64,000 nt of DNA from Treponema parvum (GCF_017893945.1 NZ_CP054257.1:310001-374000), one strand, 5' to 3'; shown: positions 51,363 to 60,763, counted from the first letter of the stretch. Translations and numbers: made by a program. Notes: generated by a model not told the origin, from the letters alone.

Positions 51363-51444
51363 ACCGCCGCTTCAAGCCGAAACTGCAAGCGGCGACCGGG
51401 CGGGGTTTACGGCGCCGAAGTTATTGAATCCCCGCACGAATAGA

Positions 51445-52404
51445 TTATTTTTTTTGAGTTGCGGTTTCAGGTTTTAGCAGAATTTTACCGCTTATTGACG
51501 TAAGCAGCTGTTGGAACGATATTCCTATCACCACAGGGATCGAGCAGCGCGGTTCAAAATAAGTTATTGCTATGACTAGAGCCGCGCTTATGTTCCTCAT
51601 GCCCGCGCTGAATACGAAGGAAACTTTTTGATCGTACGGCAGTTTGATTATGCCCGCGAAAATGTTCGCTATAAAAAATCCAGCAAAGCACAGCGCAAGG
51701 GTTATTATTCCCGTGCGGATGTAAAGCATATCGAAGTTTAAAGAAGGGCTTATTTTTCCCGCATTTATGATGATAACGCAAAAAAGTGCGATCTTTGAAG
51801 CGGGTTTTAAAATAGGCAAAAATTTTTGCGGGATTTTCCCGCCTGAAATTTGGTTTGCCGCTATTCCCAAACATGAAGGAACTACTATCATCCAAACGAG
51901 CGACATAAACATGGAAGCGGAATTTATAGTGATTTCAGCGCCGCAAAAGATCTTTACTATGAGCGGAGTTACTACCGGGCCTAAAAAGGTATCTATAAGG
52001 ATCAATGTTATGTTAAGAGGAATGTTTCCGTGAAATATATTTGTCCAGATCGAGGATGAAACCGCTACCGGAATAGAGTACAACAAGACGAGCCCCGTAG
52101 CTATTTGGTAGTCGCCGGAAAGAAGAACGCTTGCTGCAGCCCAAGCCGCAAACGGCTGTATAAGATGAAAGACAATCAAAAACATGAATATGGGCAGAGG
52201 ATGCGAAAGTGTTTGTTTGAAATCCGAAACGTTCATGTTTATCGTGCCGGAAAAGGTCATAAAGGCAAAAAGAGGTACGGCAAAAGCCGAAAAACGGCCG
52301 GCCCTTGGTCCGAGTAAAAATCCTATTATGAGCCCGGAAAGCGTGAGAAAGGGCATGAGTTTTTCAAGAGCTGCGTTGAACCCGGAAATTAAAGATCGGT
52401 TCAT
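51445..52404 (-). CDS. Bile acid:sodium symporter (BASS) family transporter
   Basis: A 319-residue membrane protein with nine or ten helices. FSGTINMNVSDFKQ, SIPVAVSSSIWT and AGMRNISAALVIAITYF match the BASS fold, which carries organic anions with sodium. The substrate is unknown; proximity to uxaA is the only clue. No Shine-Dalgarno; a TATAAT box ends 6 nt before the ATG. Confidence 0.83.
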   Translation of the reverse strand: MNRSLISGFNAALEKLMPFLTLSGLIIGFLLGPRAGRFSAFAVPLFAFMTFSGTINMNVSDFKQTLSHPLPIFMFLIVFHLIQPFAAWAAASVLLSGDYQIATGLVLLYSIPVAVSSSIWTNIFHGNIPLNITLILIDTFLGPVVTPLIVKIFCGAEITINSASMFMSLVWMIVVPSCLGIAANQISGGKIPQKFLPILKPASKIALFCVIIINAGKISPSLNFDMLYIRTGIITLALCFAGFFIANIFAGIIKLPYDQKVSFVFSAGMRNISAALVIAITYFEPRCSIPVVIGISFQQLLTSISGKILLKPETATQKK

Positions 52405-52410
52405 GCCGCT

Positions 52411-52439
52411 ATTATAGTCTTAAAGAGCGGCGCGTGCAA
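52411..52439 (-). promoter_or_regulatory. Promoter of the BASS transporter gene, predicted leaderless
   Basis: Minus strand TTGCAC (52434-52439), 17-bp spacer, TATAAT (52411-52416), 6 nt before the ATG at 52404. Confidence 0.6.
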
Positions 52440-52516
52440 TTGTCGTATCGATTGACGGCTGAGACGCTGAATACGGCCGCAGTACATCGCGACACGGAGA
52501 CTACGCAGCCTGAAAA

Positions 52517-53362
52517 TTAATTTCCGAAAATTTCCGTTCGATGTTTTGCTCCGAGGGTCTGCAATTTCTCATACATAGAGGGGGTGGTGTCCGCTTCCGA
52601 GAGATCAAGTTTTTCGGTTTGAAAGCTGCGGTTTTCGCCGTTTGTGCCGGGATGCTGACTGCCGTTAAGGCTGTTTAAATCGATCGAAAACCTGTTCATT
52701 GAAAAGTGCTGATAAACGCGCACCGCATGCCAGGCCTCAGCGTGCTCTTTATATGAAGAAAAAAGCGCATTTTTATAGGGCAAAAATATTCCGTTTCCTT
52801 TTAGTTCCGCATAGCCTACAAGCCAAAGCTGCACGCGGCAAAGCTTCGGCGTCCCCGGCTCAAGGTTTTCAAAAAGCGCCTGGTGAAGCTGTGCCGTCTT
52901 TTTTGCCATCCATATTTGACTTTGCTCTATGAGTTTTAAAATCCTGTCGTCGCCTGAGCGCATGAGGCAGCGCAGGTGCGCCGTTTTTGCGGTATGCACC
53001 GGCGTCTTATTAAGTATAAGCACGTTTTTGCGAAAGTCTATTCCGAGATCTTTATTGCGCCGGAAAAATCCTTCAGCGATTTTTCCCGCTTGTCCAACCA
53101 AATACCGCCTGTTTGCGGCGAGCTGCTCGTTTTTTCCGGGATTGTCGCCCGTAACTATTAAGCGGATATCGCTTTCTTGAGTAAATTTGTCCAAATCAAG
53201 GTTATAGACAACTGGAGTTTCCACTTCATAATCAGGGGTGTCGTTTGACGCCGCCTGTTTTTGAAGCGGTTTTAGATCGGAAGCCAGCGCGGACCAGCTT
53301 TCGCACTGCATTTTAAATTCTTCTCTAAAATTGCAAAAAGCCTGCCATTGATTTTTATTCAT
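52517..53362 (-). CDS. Uracil-DNA glycosylase-like protein
   Basis: A 281-residue protein with UDG-fold hints: LIVTGDNPGKNEQ as motif 1 and SQHPG late in the chain, with LILNKTPVHT between. It differs strongly from the UDG-like protein at 38350. Its start overlaps the stop of the acetyltransferase gene (ATGA). Activity is uncertain; some proteins of this fold have lost glycosylase function. Confidence 0.6.
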   Translation of the reverse strand: MNKNQWQAFCNFREEFKMQCESWSALASDLKPLQKQAASNDTPDYEVETPVVYNLDLDKFTQESDIRLIVTGDNPGKNEQLAANRRYLVGQAGKIAEGFFRRNKDLGIDFRKNVLILNKTPVHTAKTAHLRCLMRSGDDRILKLIEQSQIWMAKKTAQLHQALFENLEPGTPKLCRVQLWLVGYAELKGNGIFLPYKNALFSSYKEHAEAWHAVRVYQHFSMNRFSIDLNSLNGSQHPGTNGENRSFQTEKLDLSEADTTPSMYEKLQTLGAKHRTEIFGN

Positions 53363-53889
53363 AAAATATCTTTTTTCATGATAAGGCCGTCCGAATGCGG
53401 AAAAACGCCGCTTATTTTACGGACTGTTTTAAATCCGCAATTTATGTAAATATTAACGGCTTTCTCCCATTCTTCATTTACCATGAGAAGCAGTGTTTTT
53501 AAAGGTCTGCCAGAGGCGGCTTCGTTTTTAATGATAAAATCCAAGGATGCGGTAAAAACGGACGGCCCCATTCCCCTTCCTCTAAACTGCGGAAAAAGGG
53601 CGAACGACGTTATGTATAAAACGCCGCCGTAAGGATCATGTTTTTTTCGTATCGAATGCCCGATTTTAAAATCTTCATCATTCTCGGGCACAAATTTCCA
53701 ACGCTCGGAACTGAAATATCCCGCCGCAGCGTGAGGAGATTCCGTTTCAAATATTATAAATCCGCCGGGGAAAATTTTTATTCTTTCTTCAAAGACGTTT
53801 TTATCCTCTTGAATTTCACGGATAAAAGCGGATGTTTCAATCTTTATGATGTCGTCGATATCGTTTACCGCGGCATAGCGTAAAATCAT
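53359..53889 (-). CDS. GNAT-family N-acetyltransferase
   Basis: A 176-residue GNAT protein. Acetyl-CoA binding motif A is FALFPQFRGRGMGPSVF, and the C-terminal YINCGFKTVRKISG is typical. Acceptor unknown. It lies 6 bp after bcp and overlaps the next gene by 4 bp, so bcp, this gene and the UDG-like gene form one unit. Confidence 0.85.
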   Translation of the reverse strand: MILRYAAVNDIDDIIKIETSAFIREIQEDKNVFEERIKIFPGGFIIFETESPHAAAGYFSSERWKFVPENDEDFKIGHSIRKKHDPYGGVLYITSFALFPQFRGRGMGPSVFTASLDFIIKNEAASGRPLKTLLLMVNEEWEKAVNIYINCGFKTVRKISGVFPHSDGLIMKKDIL

Positions 53890-53895
53890 TTTGAG

Positions 53896-54348
53896 TTATA
53901 TCAGCTTTAACGTATCGGCAGGGTTGGATTCCGCCTTTACTTTTCCCGAAGCCCTTATTATCATTCCGCCTTCGTCTATAAGATATGTTGTGCGGACGGT
54001 GCCCATAACTTTTTTCCCGTACATGTTTTTTTCTTTCCAAACGTCATAGGCTTTAAGAACTTTCAGTTCGGGATCCGAAAGCAGAGTAAATGAAAGGCCG
54101 TGTTTTGCTGCGAATTTTTTATGGCTTTCGACGCTGTCCTTGCTGACGCCCAGAATGACGGCTCCTTTTTTTTCAAACTGCGGCCGCAATTCGGAAAACC
54201 CGCACGCCTGTTTTGTGCAGCCGGAAGTATTATCCTTAGAATAAAAATATAAAATCACTTTTTTGCCTCGGTAGTCCGAAAGCCTTCTTGTCGCGCCGTC
54301 CTGATCCTGCAAAGAAAAATCCGGCGCCGGTGTATTTTCAGAAAGCAT
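53896..54348 (-). CDS. bcp: Peroxiredoxin, Bcp/PrxQ type
   Basis: A 150-residue thiol peroxidase. The peroxidatic and resolving cysteines are five apart in SGCTKQACGF, as in Bcp/PrxQ. LPDFSL-type start (APDFSLQDQDG) and KVILYFYSKDNT follow the family. I start at 54348 because GGGAG lies 5 nt upstream; earlier in-frame ATGs are in the leader. A GTGCGC-type hairpin lies in that leader. Pairs with msrAB upstream as oxidative defence. Confidence 0.92.
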   Translation of the reverse strand: MLSENTPAPDFSLQDQDGATRRLSDYRGKKVILYFYSKDNTSGCTKQACGFSELRPQFEKKGAVILGVSKDSVESHKKFAAKHGLSFTLLSDPELKVLKAYDVWKEKNMYGKKVMGTVRTTYLIDEGGMIIRASGKVKAESNPADTLKLI

Positions 54349-54438
54349 ATTATCTCCCATAAAAATGCTGCAATTTCGAGCAACGCGCAGCTTGCGGCGA
54401 GCGCAAAGTTCCCCGTGCAGAGAACTCGCAGTGCTTTT

Positions 54439-54455
54439 GTGCGCTCTTTGCACAC
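54439..54455 (-). repeat. GTGCGC-type hairpin in the bcp leader
   Basis: Minus strand GTGTGCAAAGAGCGCAC, close to the hairpins before ter and dctP. A TAGAAT box with TG one base before lies just upstream, so the hairpin would be near the transcript 5' end. Confidence 0.5.
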
Positions 54456-54520
54456 GTTGTTTTTTATTCTATCATGAAAATAAAGATGATAACAGTCGCC
54501 CTTTATGAAACTTTGCGGCT

Positions 54521-55600
54521 TTATTTTACATAGGGCATGTAGTCGCCGTAGCCTTCTTTTTCCATGTCGGCATAGGGGATAAACTTGAGAGAGGCTCCGT
54601 TTATGCAGTAGCGAAGCCCGCCATCTTCTTTAGGCCCGTCGTCGAACACGTGTCCCAAATGAGAGTTCCCCGTTCGGGAATGCACTTCGGTACGCAGCAT
54701 GCCGAAACTCGTATCTTTTTCGTAGTCGACCGCTTCGGTCGTTATGGGCTTTGTAAAACTCGGCCAGCCGCAGCCGGCGTCGTATTTGTCGGTTGAAGAA
54801 AAAAGCGGTTTCCCCGTTACGATGTCGACGTAGATTCCTTTTTCGTCGAAAGCGTCATATTCGCTCGTGTAGGGTCGTTCGGTTGCCTGATGCTGTGTTA
54901 CGTCGTACTGAAGAGGAGAGAGCTTTTTCTTTAGAGCGTCTTTATCGGGCACTGCAAAACGGCTTTCATTGTACAGCGGTTTTGTGGCGAGACTCAAATC
55001 GATGTGGCAATAGCCGCCGGGATTTTTATCGAGGTATTTTTGATGATAATCTTCGGCGCGAACGAAATTTTTTACAACGTCTTTTTCAACGGCGAGAGGT
55101 GCGGGATATTTTTTTTGCATAAAATCCAAAAAAGCTTGTACATCCTTTTCGTCGTCTGCGTCGGTATAATAAATGCCGGTGCGGTACTGGCGGCCCCTGT
55201 CGTTTCCCTGCCGGTTCACGGAAGTAGGGTCTATGATCCTAAAATAGTGGGCGAGAAGTTCTTCCAGCGTAATTGTCGCAGGATCGTAAACGATGCGGAC
55301 GGTTTCGGCGTGATCGGTTTCGGACAATTTGTGATATGTAGTTTTATTCGTCTTTCCGTTTGCGTATCCCGTTTCAGTCATCGTGACGCCGGGAAGACGC
55401 TCGAAATACGCTTCGACGCCCCAAAAGCAGCCGCCTGCAAGGTAGATTTCTTTTTCGTTTTTCATCGTTTTTCCGCCCGGGTTTGCAGTTTTTCGGTCGA
55501 TTTTCAAAACGCTTTTATCCTGCGGTTTAGCGCAAGACGCGCACAGAACAAACGCACATAAAAATGCATACGCCGTTTTTATACATTGTAATCGTTTCAT
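54521..55600 (-). CDS. msrAB: Lipoprotein methionine sulfoxide reductase MsrA-MsrB fusion
   Basis: A 359-residue fusion that repairs both epimers of oxidised methionine. The N-terminus is a lipoprotein signal with lipobox LCASC, so it acts in the periplasm or on the outer face. MsrA begins near residue 50 with GGCFWG (catalytic Cys) and contains [11 protein letters not shown] and GGYCHIDLS. MsrB from about 220 has zinc-type [17 protein letters not shown] and RYCINGASL with the active Cys. No strong Shine-Dalgarno (AGAG only). Confidence 0.93.
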   Translation of the reverse strand: MKRLQCIKTAYAFLCAFVLCASCAKPQDKSVLKIDRKTANPGGKTMKNEKEIYLAGGCFWGVEAYFERLPGVTMTETGYANGKTNKTTYHKLSETDHAETVRIVYDPATITLEELLAHYFRIIDPTSVNRQGNDRGRQYRTGIYYTDADDEKDVQAFLDFMQKKYPAPLAVEKDVVKNFVRAEDYHQKYLDKNPGGYCHIDLSLATKPLYNESRFAVPDKDALKKKLSPLQYDVTQHQATERPYTSEYDAFDEKGIYVDIVTGKPLFSSTDKYDAGCGWPSFTKPITTEAVDYEKDTSFGMLRTEVHSRTGNSHLGHVFDDGPKEDGGLRYCINGASLKFIPYADMEKEGYGDYMPYVK

Positions 55601-55652
55601 ATTTATACTCTATTTTATAAATAATAGCACGAAACAAAGGTTACAGGTTGAT

Positions 55653-55928
55653 TCAATAGAATAATTCGCTGTGCGTGCCTACCCTTAAAGCGGTCAAAAC
55701 CAAAATATCATTATCTTTTTTATAAATCAACACCAAATCTGGTCGGATATGACAATCGCGATATCCTTTATAGTTCCCGACTAATGCATGATCTCTGTAT
55801 TTTTTTTCAAGCGGTTTGTTATTTAATAGCTTATCAATAACCGAATCAACTTCATCAATAATGCTTTGGTTGGTAAGTTTACGGTAGTCCTTTTTGAATT
55901 GGTTTGTATAATCGAATTTATATTTCAT
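55653..55928 (-). CDS. yafQ: YafQ-type toxin, RelE family
   Basis: A 91-residue mRNA interferase of the type II toxin group. FKKDYRKL, HALVGNYKGYRDCHI and a C-terminal RVGTHSELF match YafQ, including the catalytic His/Asp/Phe positions near the end. It overlaps the antitoxin gene by 11 bp. Confidence 0.9.
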   Translation of the reverse strand: MKYKFDYTNQFKKDYRKLTNQSIIDEVDSVIDKLLNNKPLEKKYRDHALVGNYKGYRDCHIRPDLVLIYKKDNDILVLTALRVGTHSELFY

Positions 55929-56208
55929 TGATCAAGCTTTTTTTTGCTTTTTCCCAAGAGGTGAAAGGCTTTCTGCGCCCGCTTTTAATTTCTTCAGTTA
56001 TAAAATCCGCTTCTTGTATTGCTTGTAAAGTTTCGCTGTTAAAGTTATCTATTCGTACATCAAAAGGGAAACCGCCGGCCTGTATGGACTTCCTCAGGAA
56101 CACATTGATTGCCGTCGTCAAATTCAAGCCGAGTGCATTATACAAAGATTCGCTTTGTTTTTTTATGTCGGAATCCATTCTTATGCTGAAACTTGCCGCC
56201 TTTGCCAT
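55918..56208 (-). CDS. dinJ: DinJ/RelB-type antitoxin
   Basis: A 96-residue antitoxin with an N-terminal ribbon-helix-helix (ASFSIRMDSDIKKQSESLY, then LNLTTAINVFLRKS) and a C-terminal tail that should bind YafQ. It is likely to repress its own promoter. AGGAG lies about 11 nt before the ATG. Confidence 0.9.
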   Translation of the reverse strand: MAKAASFSIRMDSDIKKQSESLYNALGLNLTTAINVFLRKSIQAGGFPFDVRIDNFNSETLQAIQEADFITEEIKSGRRKPFTSWEKAKKSLINEI

Positions 56209-56506
56209 ATGTTTTACATCTCCTGTAATAGATTATATATGCATTGTACATCCGTTATACTATATTTTCAAGCGTCGGTAATTTCTCCTCCGCAGCTCTG
56301 CCTGTCTTGTCGAATTCGTGCGCGGGAGCGCACAGTTGATAAACGAGTTTTCTAAGAAAACTCGAAGTTAAAAGGCGCGGCGCTTATTCAGCGGCGGCTT
56401 TTAAACCTTCATTTTTCATTGACATTAAAATTATATCTCGCATCATAAAAGCATACGGGCAGCTCGAAAAACCGATCCTGAACGGACTTTACCTTACGGA
56501 GGCGTT
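56209..56506. other. Divergent spacer with the toxin-antitoxin control region
   Basis: Holds the upstream region of dinJ (AT-rich, TATAGTATAAC and TATATAAT stretches) and the dispersed repeat at 56317-56410. The C45-family gene has its own GGAGG at the right edge. No gene. Confidence 0.5.
56317..56410. repeat. About 95-bp dispersed repeat, second copy
   Basis: Same order of blocks as 42306-42401; the main differences are the loop of the first hairpin and a few bases in the last stem. The two copies look roughly 90% identical by eye. Confidence 0.75.
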
Positions 56507-57547
56507 ATGTATCACTTGCGATTGAAAGGTTCGCATTACGAGATGGGGCAAAAATTGGGACGTATTTTTTTGAAAGCCGGCATAAAATTTCCCTTGGAAA
56601 AACTTGACGGCCTTCAAAGAAAAATCGGAACGGCAAGCGGGCTCGTTTTAAAAGAATTTTTCCCCGAAGCGGCGGAGGAAATACGCGGCATTACCGATAC
56701 CGTACACGCCGATAACCAACTTTTTACGGCGTGGCTTATGTGCATGGGCTGCTGTCTGTATAACCTTGATGAGTCTTGGACTGCGGAAGCGAGGGGCTGC
56801 ACGGCATTTGCTTTTTCATACGGAACTGAAGTGTATTACGGCAGAAACAATGACCTTGCGCCGTTTTTGCACAAAGGCAGCAAAAGGATTTTGTATGCAC
56901 CCGAAAACGGAAACCGTTTTTTGCTCAATACGTCTTCATTTGTAAACGGCGAAGAAGGAATGAACGAGCACGGATTGATAGCCGCGATGACCTTTGTTCT
57001 TCCGCATTTGGAACAAATACGGCCGGGTTTTAATGCGCTGTTTTTAATCCGATTTATTTTGGAAAAATGCAAAACGGCCGAAGCAGCCGTAACCGCCATA
57101 AAAATGCTGCCCGTATCTTCTCCTGCAAATATTCTGGTGTGCGATAAAAACGCTAATATGACCGTTGCGGAGCTTTCGCCCGATACAAGGGAAATAAGGA
57201 AATGCGAAACCAGTCCTTACGGAAGTAAATTCATCGTTGCGGCAAATCATTTTACAGATGAACGTATGCTGCGCCGCGATAATTCCGACGGAAATATATT
57301 CAGATCGCAGGAACGGTACAAAACCGTATTTGACACCTTTCAAAACAAAATCGAAAACCCTATGGAATTTGCAACGGATGTTTTACGGGGACGATACGGG
57401 TTTATCTGTCAATACGGCAAAGAAGAAAATTTTAAAACCGCATGGAGTTCCGTGTTTAATGCGTCCGATTTAAGCGTGTATTGCGCCGCGGGCAGCCCCG
57501 ACAAAACAAAATTCAGGGAAGATTCGTGCTTAAAACCGCGTAGTTAA
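56507..57547 (+). CDS. C45-family acyltransferase/peptidase (Ntn hydrolase)
   Basis: A 346-residue protein of the acyl-CoA:6-aminopenicillanic acid acyltransferase / linear amide hydrolase group. ARGCTAFAFSYG holds the Cys that becomes the catalytic nucleophile after self-cleavage; LYGRNND-like YYGRNNDLAP and MNEHGLIAAM follow. Substrate unknown. GGAGG lies 5 nt before the ATG. Confidence 0.82.
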   Translation: MYHLRLKGSHYEMGQKLGRIFLKAGIKFPLEKLDGLQRKIGTASGLVLKEFFPEAAEEIRGITDTVHADNQLFTAWLMCMGCCLYNLDESWTAEARGCTAFAFSYGTEVYYGRNNDLAPFLHKGSKRILYAPENGNRFLLNTSSFVNGEEGMNEHGLIAAMTFVLPHLEQIRPGFNALFLIRFILEKCKTAEAAVTAIKMLPVSSPANILVCDKNANMTVAELSPDTREIRKCETSPYGSKFIVAANHFTDERMLRRDNSDGNIFRSQERYKTVFDTFQNKIENPMEFATDVLRGRYGFICQYGKEENFKTAWSSVFNASDLSVYCAAGSPDKTKFREDSCLKPRS

Positions 57548-57741
57548 AAACAAACACTTACAGTATAATGATCAGGACGGATTATATCCGTATGACGAGC
57601 GTCTTGCCTTCCGAAAAACGGCTGGCAGCGCATACGGACGAGATCCAAAAGAAACAGCCGATAAACGCTTTACCGTATTTTACTTTTTTTAAAATATGTA
57701 TATGATATTTACGAGTATAAAACAAATTTTAGGAGACTTAT

Positions 57742-59187
57742 TTGAAAATCATAATAATAGGAGGCGGCTTTACGGGCGTACAGCTTGCAAAACGTCTTAT
57801 AAATGAAAAAAACGATGTTATTCTTATCGATAACGACGAAGAAACGGTACGTCACGCTTCGAACAGGCTTGACTGTTCCGTAATACAGGCGGACGGAAAC
57901 AACCTTGAAGTTTTGGAGGATGCGGGGATTGCTAAATGCGATGCTCTTATTTGCGTTACGGAAAGCGACGAAGTCAATATGATAACCTGTTCGCTTGCCG
58001 ACGCCGTTTATCCTAATATCCTTAAAATTGCCAGAGTCCGCAATTACTCGTATTACATAAATACCTCCGTCGCAGTTACAAAGCATGCGGAAACGTTCGG
58101 AGGAGAACACAGACCTCTTTACGGGATAGACTTTATGATTCATCCTGACGTCGAAGCGGGAAACGCCATCGTTGAAGCAGTCCGCAGCGGGGCCGTAAGC
58201 GACGTTCTTACCTTTGATAATTCCGATTTTGAATTGATCCGACTTAGGGTGGAAAAAGACAGCAAGGTAGACGGAAAAAATCTTATAGAAATTCGAAATT
58301 TGACGGACAAACCGTTTTTGATAGCATATGTTGAATCGGAAGGGATTGCGTCTTTGCCCAGCGGAGCGACCGTTTTGCATCATGGCGACAGCATAGGCCT
58401 TTTGACAAAGAAGGAAAACGCGACTTCAATTTTTTCTCTTTTCGGATTCAATATCAAAGAAATAAAAAAGATCGCGCTTGTCGGTGCGGGGCGAATAGGC
58501 ACTATCGTAGCCGAACAGATAGTCCAGCACAAAAAGGCTACATTGATTTCAAGACTTTTCGGTAACAAGGGCTCATTAAAGACTTCTCAGGATCTGTTAA
58601 TTGCCGACAGAGACGAAGCCTTGTGCAAAGCTGCCGCACAGCGTTTCCCGGAAGCCAGCGTTTTTTGTGCGGATGTGATGGACGAGGGGTTTATTCAGGA
58701 AGAAAAACTGAACACCTATGACTTGGTTATCTGCGCTACTCACAATCACGAAATGAATATGGTTTTGGCCGCATATCTTGAATCCATGGGCGTAGGAAAG
58801 ACGATAAGTCTGGTTGCAAGCTCCGCATATGCGGATATCGCGCGGAGACTCGGAATAAATGTTCCCATACCGTTGCGGGATTCTGTTATTGACAGCATAA
58901 TGAGCCACTTGCGCGGCAAAACTGTAACGGGAATACACACTATAACCAACGGAGAACACGAAGTGATCTCATACGTATTGCCGCCGGCGTCTTTGCTTAC
59001 GGGAAAGCTTTTGCGCGACGTTGCCGATCCGGGGTCGTTTTTAGTGCTTCTTTTGCAAAAAGCGGGAACCAAGGAATTCGTAATACCGAGCGGAGATACC
59101 GCGTTTTCTGCGGGAGACACGTTGATCCTCGTAACGAAAACAAGCGAAACGCAGCGGATCCTCGATGTTTTTAATGGAGCAAAATAA
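57742..59187 (+). CDS. trkA: Trk potassium-uptake regulator TrkA
   Basis: A 481-residue cytoplasmic NAD-binding subunit with two tandem RCK units: IIIIGGGFTGVQLAKRL then a TrkA-C part (about 150-225), and VGAGRIGTIVAEQI then a second TrkA-C ending DTLILVTKT. It gates TrkH in response to NAD(H) or nucleotides. The start is TTG at 57742 with GGAG nearby. TrkH follows 2 bp later. Confidence 0.94.
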   Translation: MKIIIIGGGFTGVQLAKRLINEKNDVILIDNDEETVRHASNRLDCSVIQADGNNLEVLEDAGIAKCDALICVTESDEVNMITCSLADAVYPNILKIARVRNYSYYINTSVAVTKHAETFGGEHRPLYGIDFMIHPDVEAGNAIVEAVRSGAVSDVLTFDNSDFELIRLRVEKDSKVDGKNLIEIRNLTDKPFLIAYVESEGIASLPSGATVLHHGDSIGLLTKKENATSIFSLFGFNIKEIKKIALVGAGRIGTIVAEQIVQHKKATLISRLFGNKGSLKTSQDLLIADRDEALCKAAAQRFPEASVFCADVMDEGFIQEEKLNTYDLVICATHNHEMNMVLAAYLESMGVGKTISLVASSAYADIARRLGINVPIPLRDSVIDSIMSHLRGKTVTGIHTITNGEHEVISYVLPPASLLTGKLLRDVADPGSFLVLLLQKAGTKEFVIPSGDTAFSAGDTLILVTKTSETQRILDVFNGAK

Positions 59188-59189
59188 AG

Positions 59190-60635
59190 ATGACAATAAA
59201 GATTTTTCTCCGCATAATATTCGTTCTTCTCGCCATAGTAGGGCTTTCATTTTTGATGCCTATCTTTGTCGCTTTAGCGTACAAGGAATATGAAATTGTT
59301 CCCGTCTTTTTAATACCTATGATCATAGTAGTGATTTTAGGAATAATAAGCGTCGTTTTGGGGCGCGGCGAACAGTTAAGCCTGTCGACACGCGGAGCGT
59401 TTGTAATTGCCGCGTGCTCGTGGATTTTTGCAAGCCTCCTAGGCGCCGTTCCTCTTATGGCAAGCGGCTGCATACCGCGTCTTGCGGACGCCGTTTTTGA
59501 AAGCGTAAGCGGATTTACTACGACGGGCGGTACTATTCTGGAAAATGTGGACGATTTACCGAAAAGCATAAATCTTTGGCGCTGCCTTATGCATTGGCTG
59601 GGCGGCATGGGAATCGTGGCTCTTACGGTTGCTTTTTTGCCGCTGTTGGGAGTCGGAGGGTTTCAGCTTATAAAGGCCGAGACCACAGGCCCTGAAAAGG
59701 GAAAAGTTACGCCCAAGATCACTAACACTGCGAAGGCTTTGTGGATCATCTATGTTGTTTTGACGGCTATACAGACGATGCTTCTTATGGCCGCAGGCCT
59801 TGACTTCGTAAATTCGGCTTCCATTGCGTTTGCAACCCTCGGTACCGGCGGGTTTGCGCTGAAAAACGCGAGCATAGGCGGATATAATTCTGCGGCGGTT
59901 GATTGGATTTGTACCGTGTTCATGTTTTTGAGCGGCATAAATTTTACGATGTACTTTTACGCCGTAAGCAGAAAATTTAAGGATATACGTGAAAACACGG
60001 AGCTTAAGGCTTACGCGACGGTTTTTATAATCTCATCGTTAGCAGTCGCCGTTTTTATAAAGCCTCAGTTCGGCAGCTTTATAAATTCGCTCAGGCACGC
60101 TGCCTTTAACGTAGCGTCTATCATATCTACCACGGGATTCGCCACGGCCGACTATACCCTTTGGGTTCCGCCCGCACAGTTTGTGATATTTCTCCTTTAT
60201 TTTTTAGGCGCATGTTCGGGCTCTACGGCGGGAGGCGTTAAGATTATACGTTGGGTCATACTTGCAAAGCAGGGTTCAAATGAAATTCTTCGCATGCTTC
60301 ATCCGCACGGAATTTTTACAATTCATCTCAACGGAAAGCCCGGAAGAAGAGATGTGGTCTTTAACGTTGCGGCGTTCATTTATTTTTATTTTTTATTGAT
60401 ATTTGTTACAACCTTCGTCGGCACCTTGGGGAATGTAGGAATCTTAAGTTCTTTTACGGGAGCTCTCGCCATGTTGGGTAACGTAGGTCCCGCTTTCGGA
60501 AAATTCGGGCCTTCGTACAATTACGGTTTTTTACCGGATTTTGTAAAGTGGTGGTATTCGTTTGCCATGCTGGCGGGACGTCTTGAACTTTACACTATGA
60601 TAATATATTTTACCAAATCCTACTGGAAAAAATAG
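59190..60635 (+). CDS. trkH: Trk/Ktr potassium channel subunit TrkH
   Basis: A 481-residue membrane protein with selectivity-loop motifs SGFTTTGG, LGTGGFA, ISTTGFAT and MLGNVGPAFG, and the LGACSGSTAGGVKI hinge. MHWLGGMGIVAL is conserved. Forms the potassium channel with TrkA. Confidence 0.94.
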   Translation: MTIKIFLRIIFVLLAIVGLSFLMPIFVALAYKEYEIVPVFLIPMIIVVILGIISVVLGRGEQLSLSTRGAFVIAACSWIFASLLGAVPLMASGCIPRLADAVFESVSGFTTTGGTILENVDDLPKSINLWRCLMHWLGGMGIVALTVAFLPLLGVGGFQLIKAETTGPEKGKVTPKITNTAKALWIIYVVLTAIQTMLLMAAGLDFVNSASIAFATLGTGGFALKNASIGGYNSAAVDWICTVFMFLSGINFTMYFYAVSRKFKDIRENTELKAYATVFIISSLAVAVFIKPQFGSFINSLRHAAFNVASIISTTGFATADYTLWVPPAQFVIFLLYFLGACSGSTAGGVKIIRWVILAKQGSNEILRMLHPHGIFTIHLNGKPGRRDVVFNVAAFIYFYFLLIFVTTFVGTLGNVGILSSFTGALAMLGNVGPAFGKFGPSYNYGFLPDFVKWWYSFAMLAGRLELYTMIIYFTKSYWKK

Positions 60636-60747
60636 GGCGCGCAAAATCATAAATATGCGCGAAAATTTTTCCACGATTTTTTGCCGGGCTCTTTATGCAC
60701 ACTCGGTTTTTGTCGATTTTTGCATACTGGCGTGAGCGTGACGGATC

Positions 60748-60756
60748 TGATATACT
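60748..60756 (+). promoter_or_regulatory. Extended -10 promoter of the YchJ-like gene, predicted leaderless
   Basis: TGATATACT (60748-60756). The box ends 7 nt before the ATG at 60764; the ATG at 60758 lies too close to it. Confidence 0.55.
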
Positions 60757-60763
60757 GATGAAC

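Noticed and set aside
51365-51394. Terminator after uxaA
   Set aside because: CGCCGCTT/AAGCGGCG forms a stem, but no T-run follows and the loop is 14 nt. Possible, but too weak to list as a feature.
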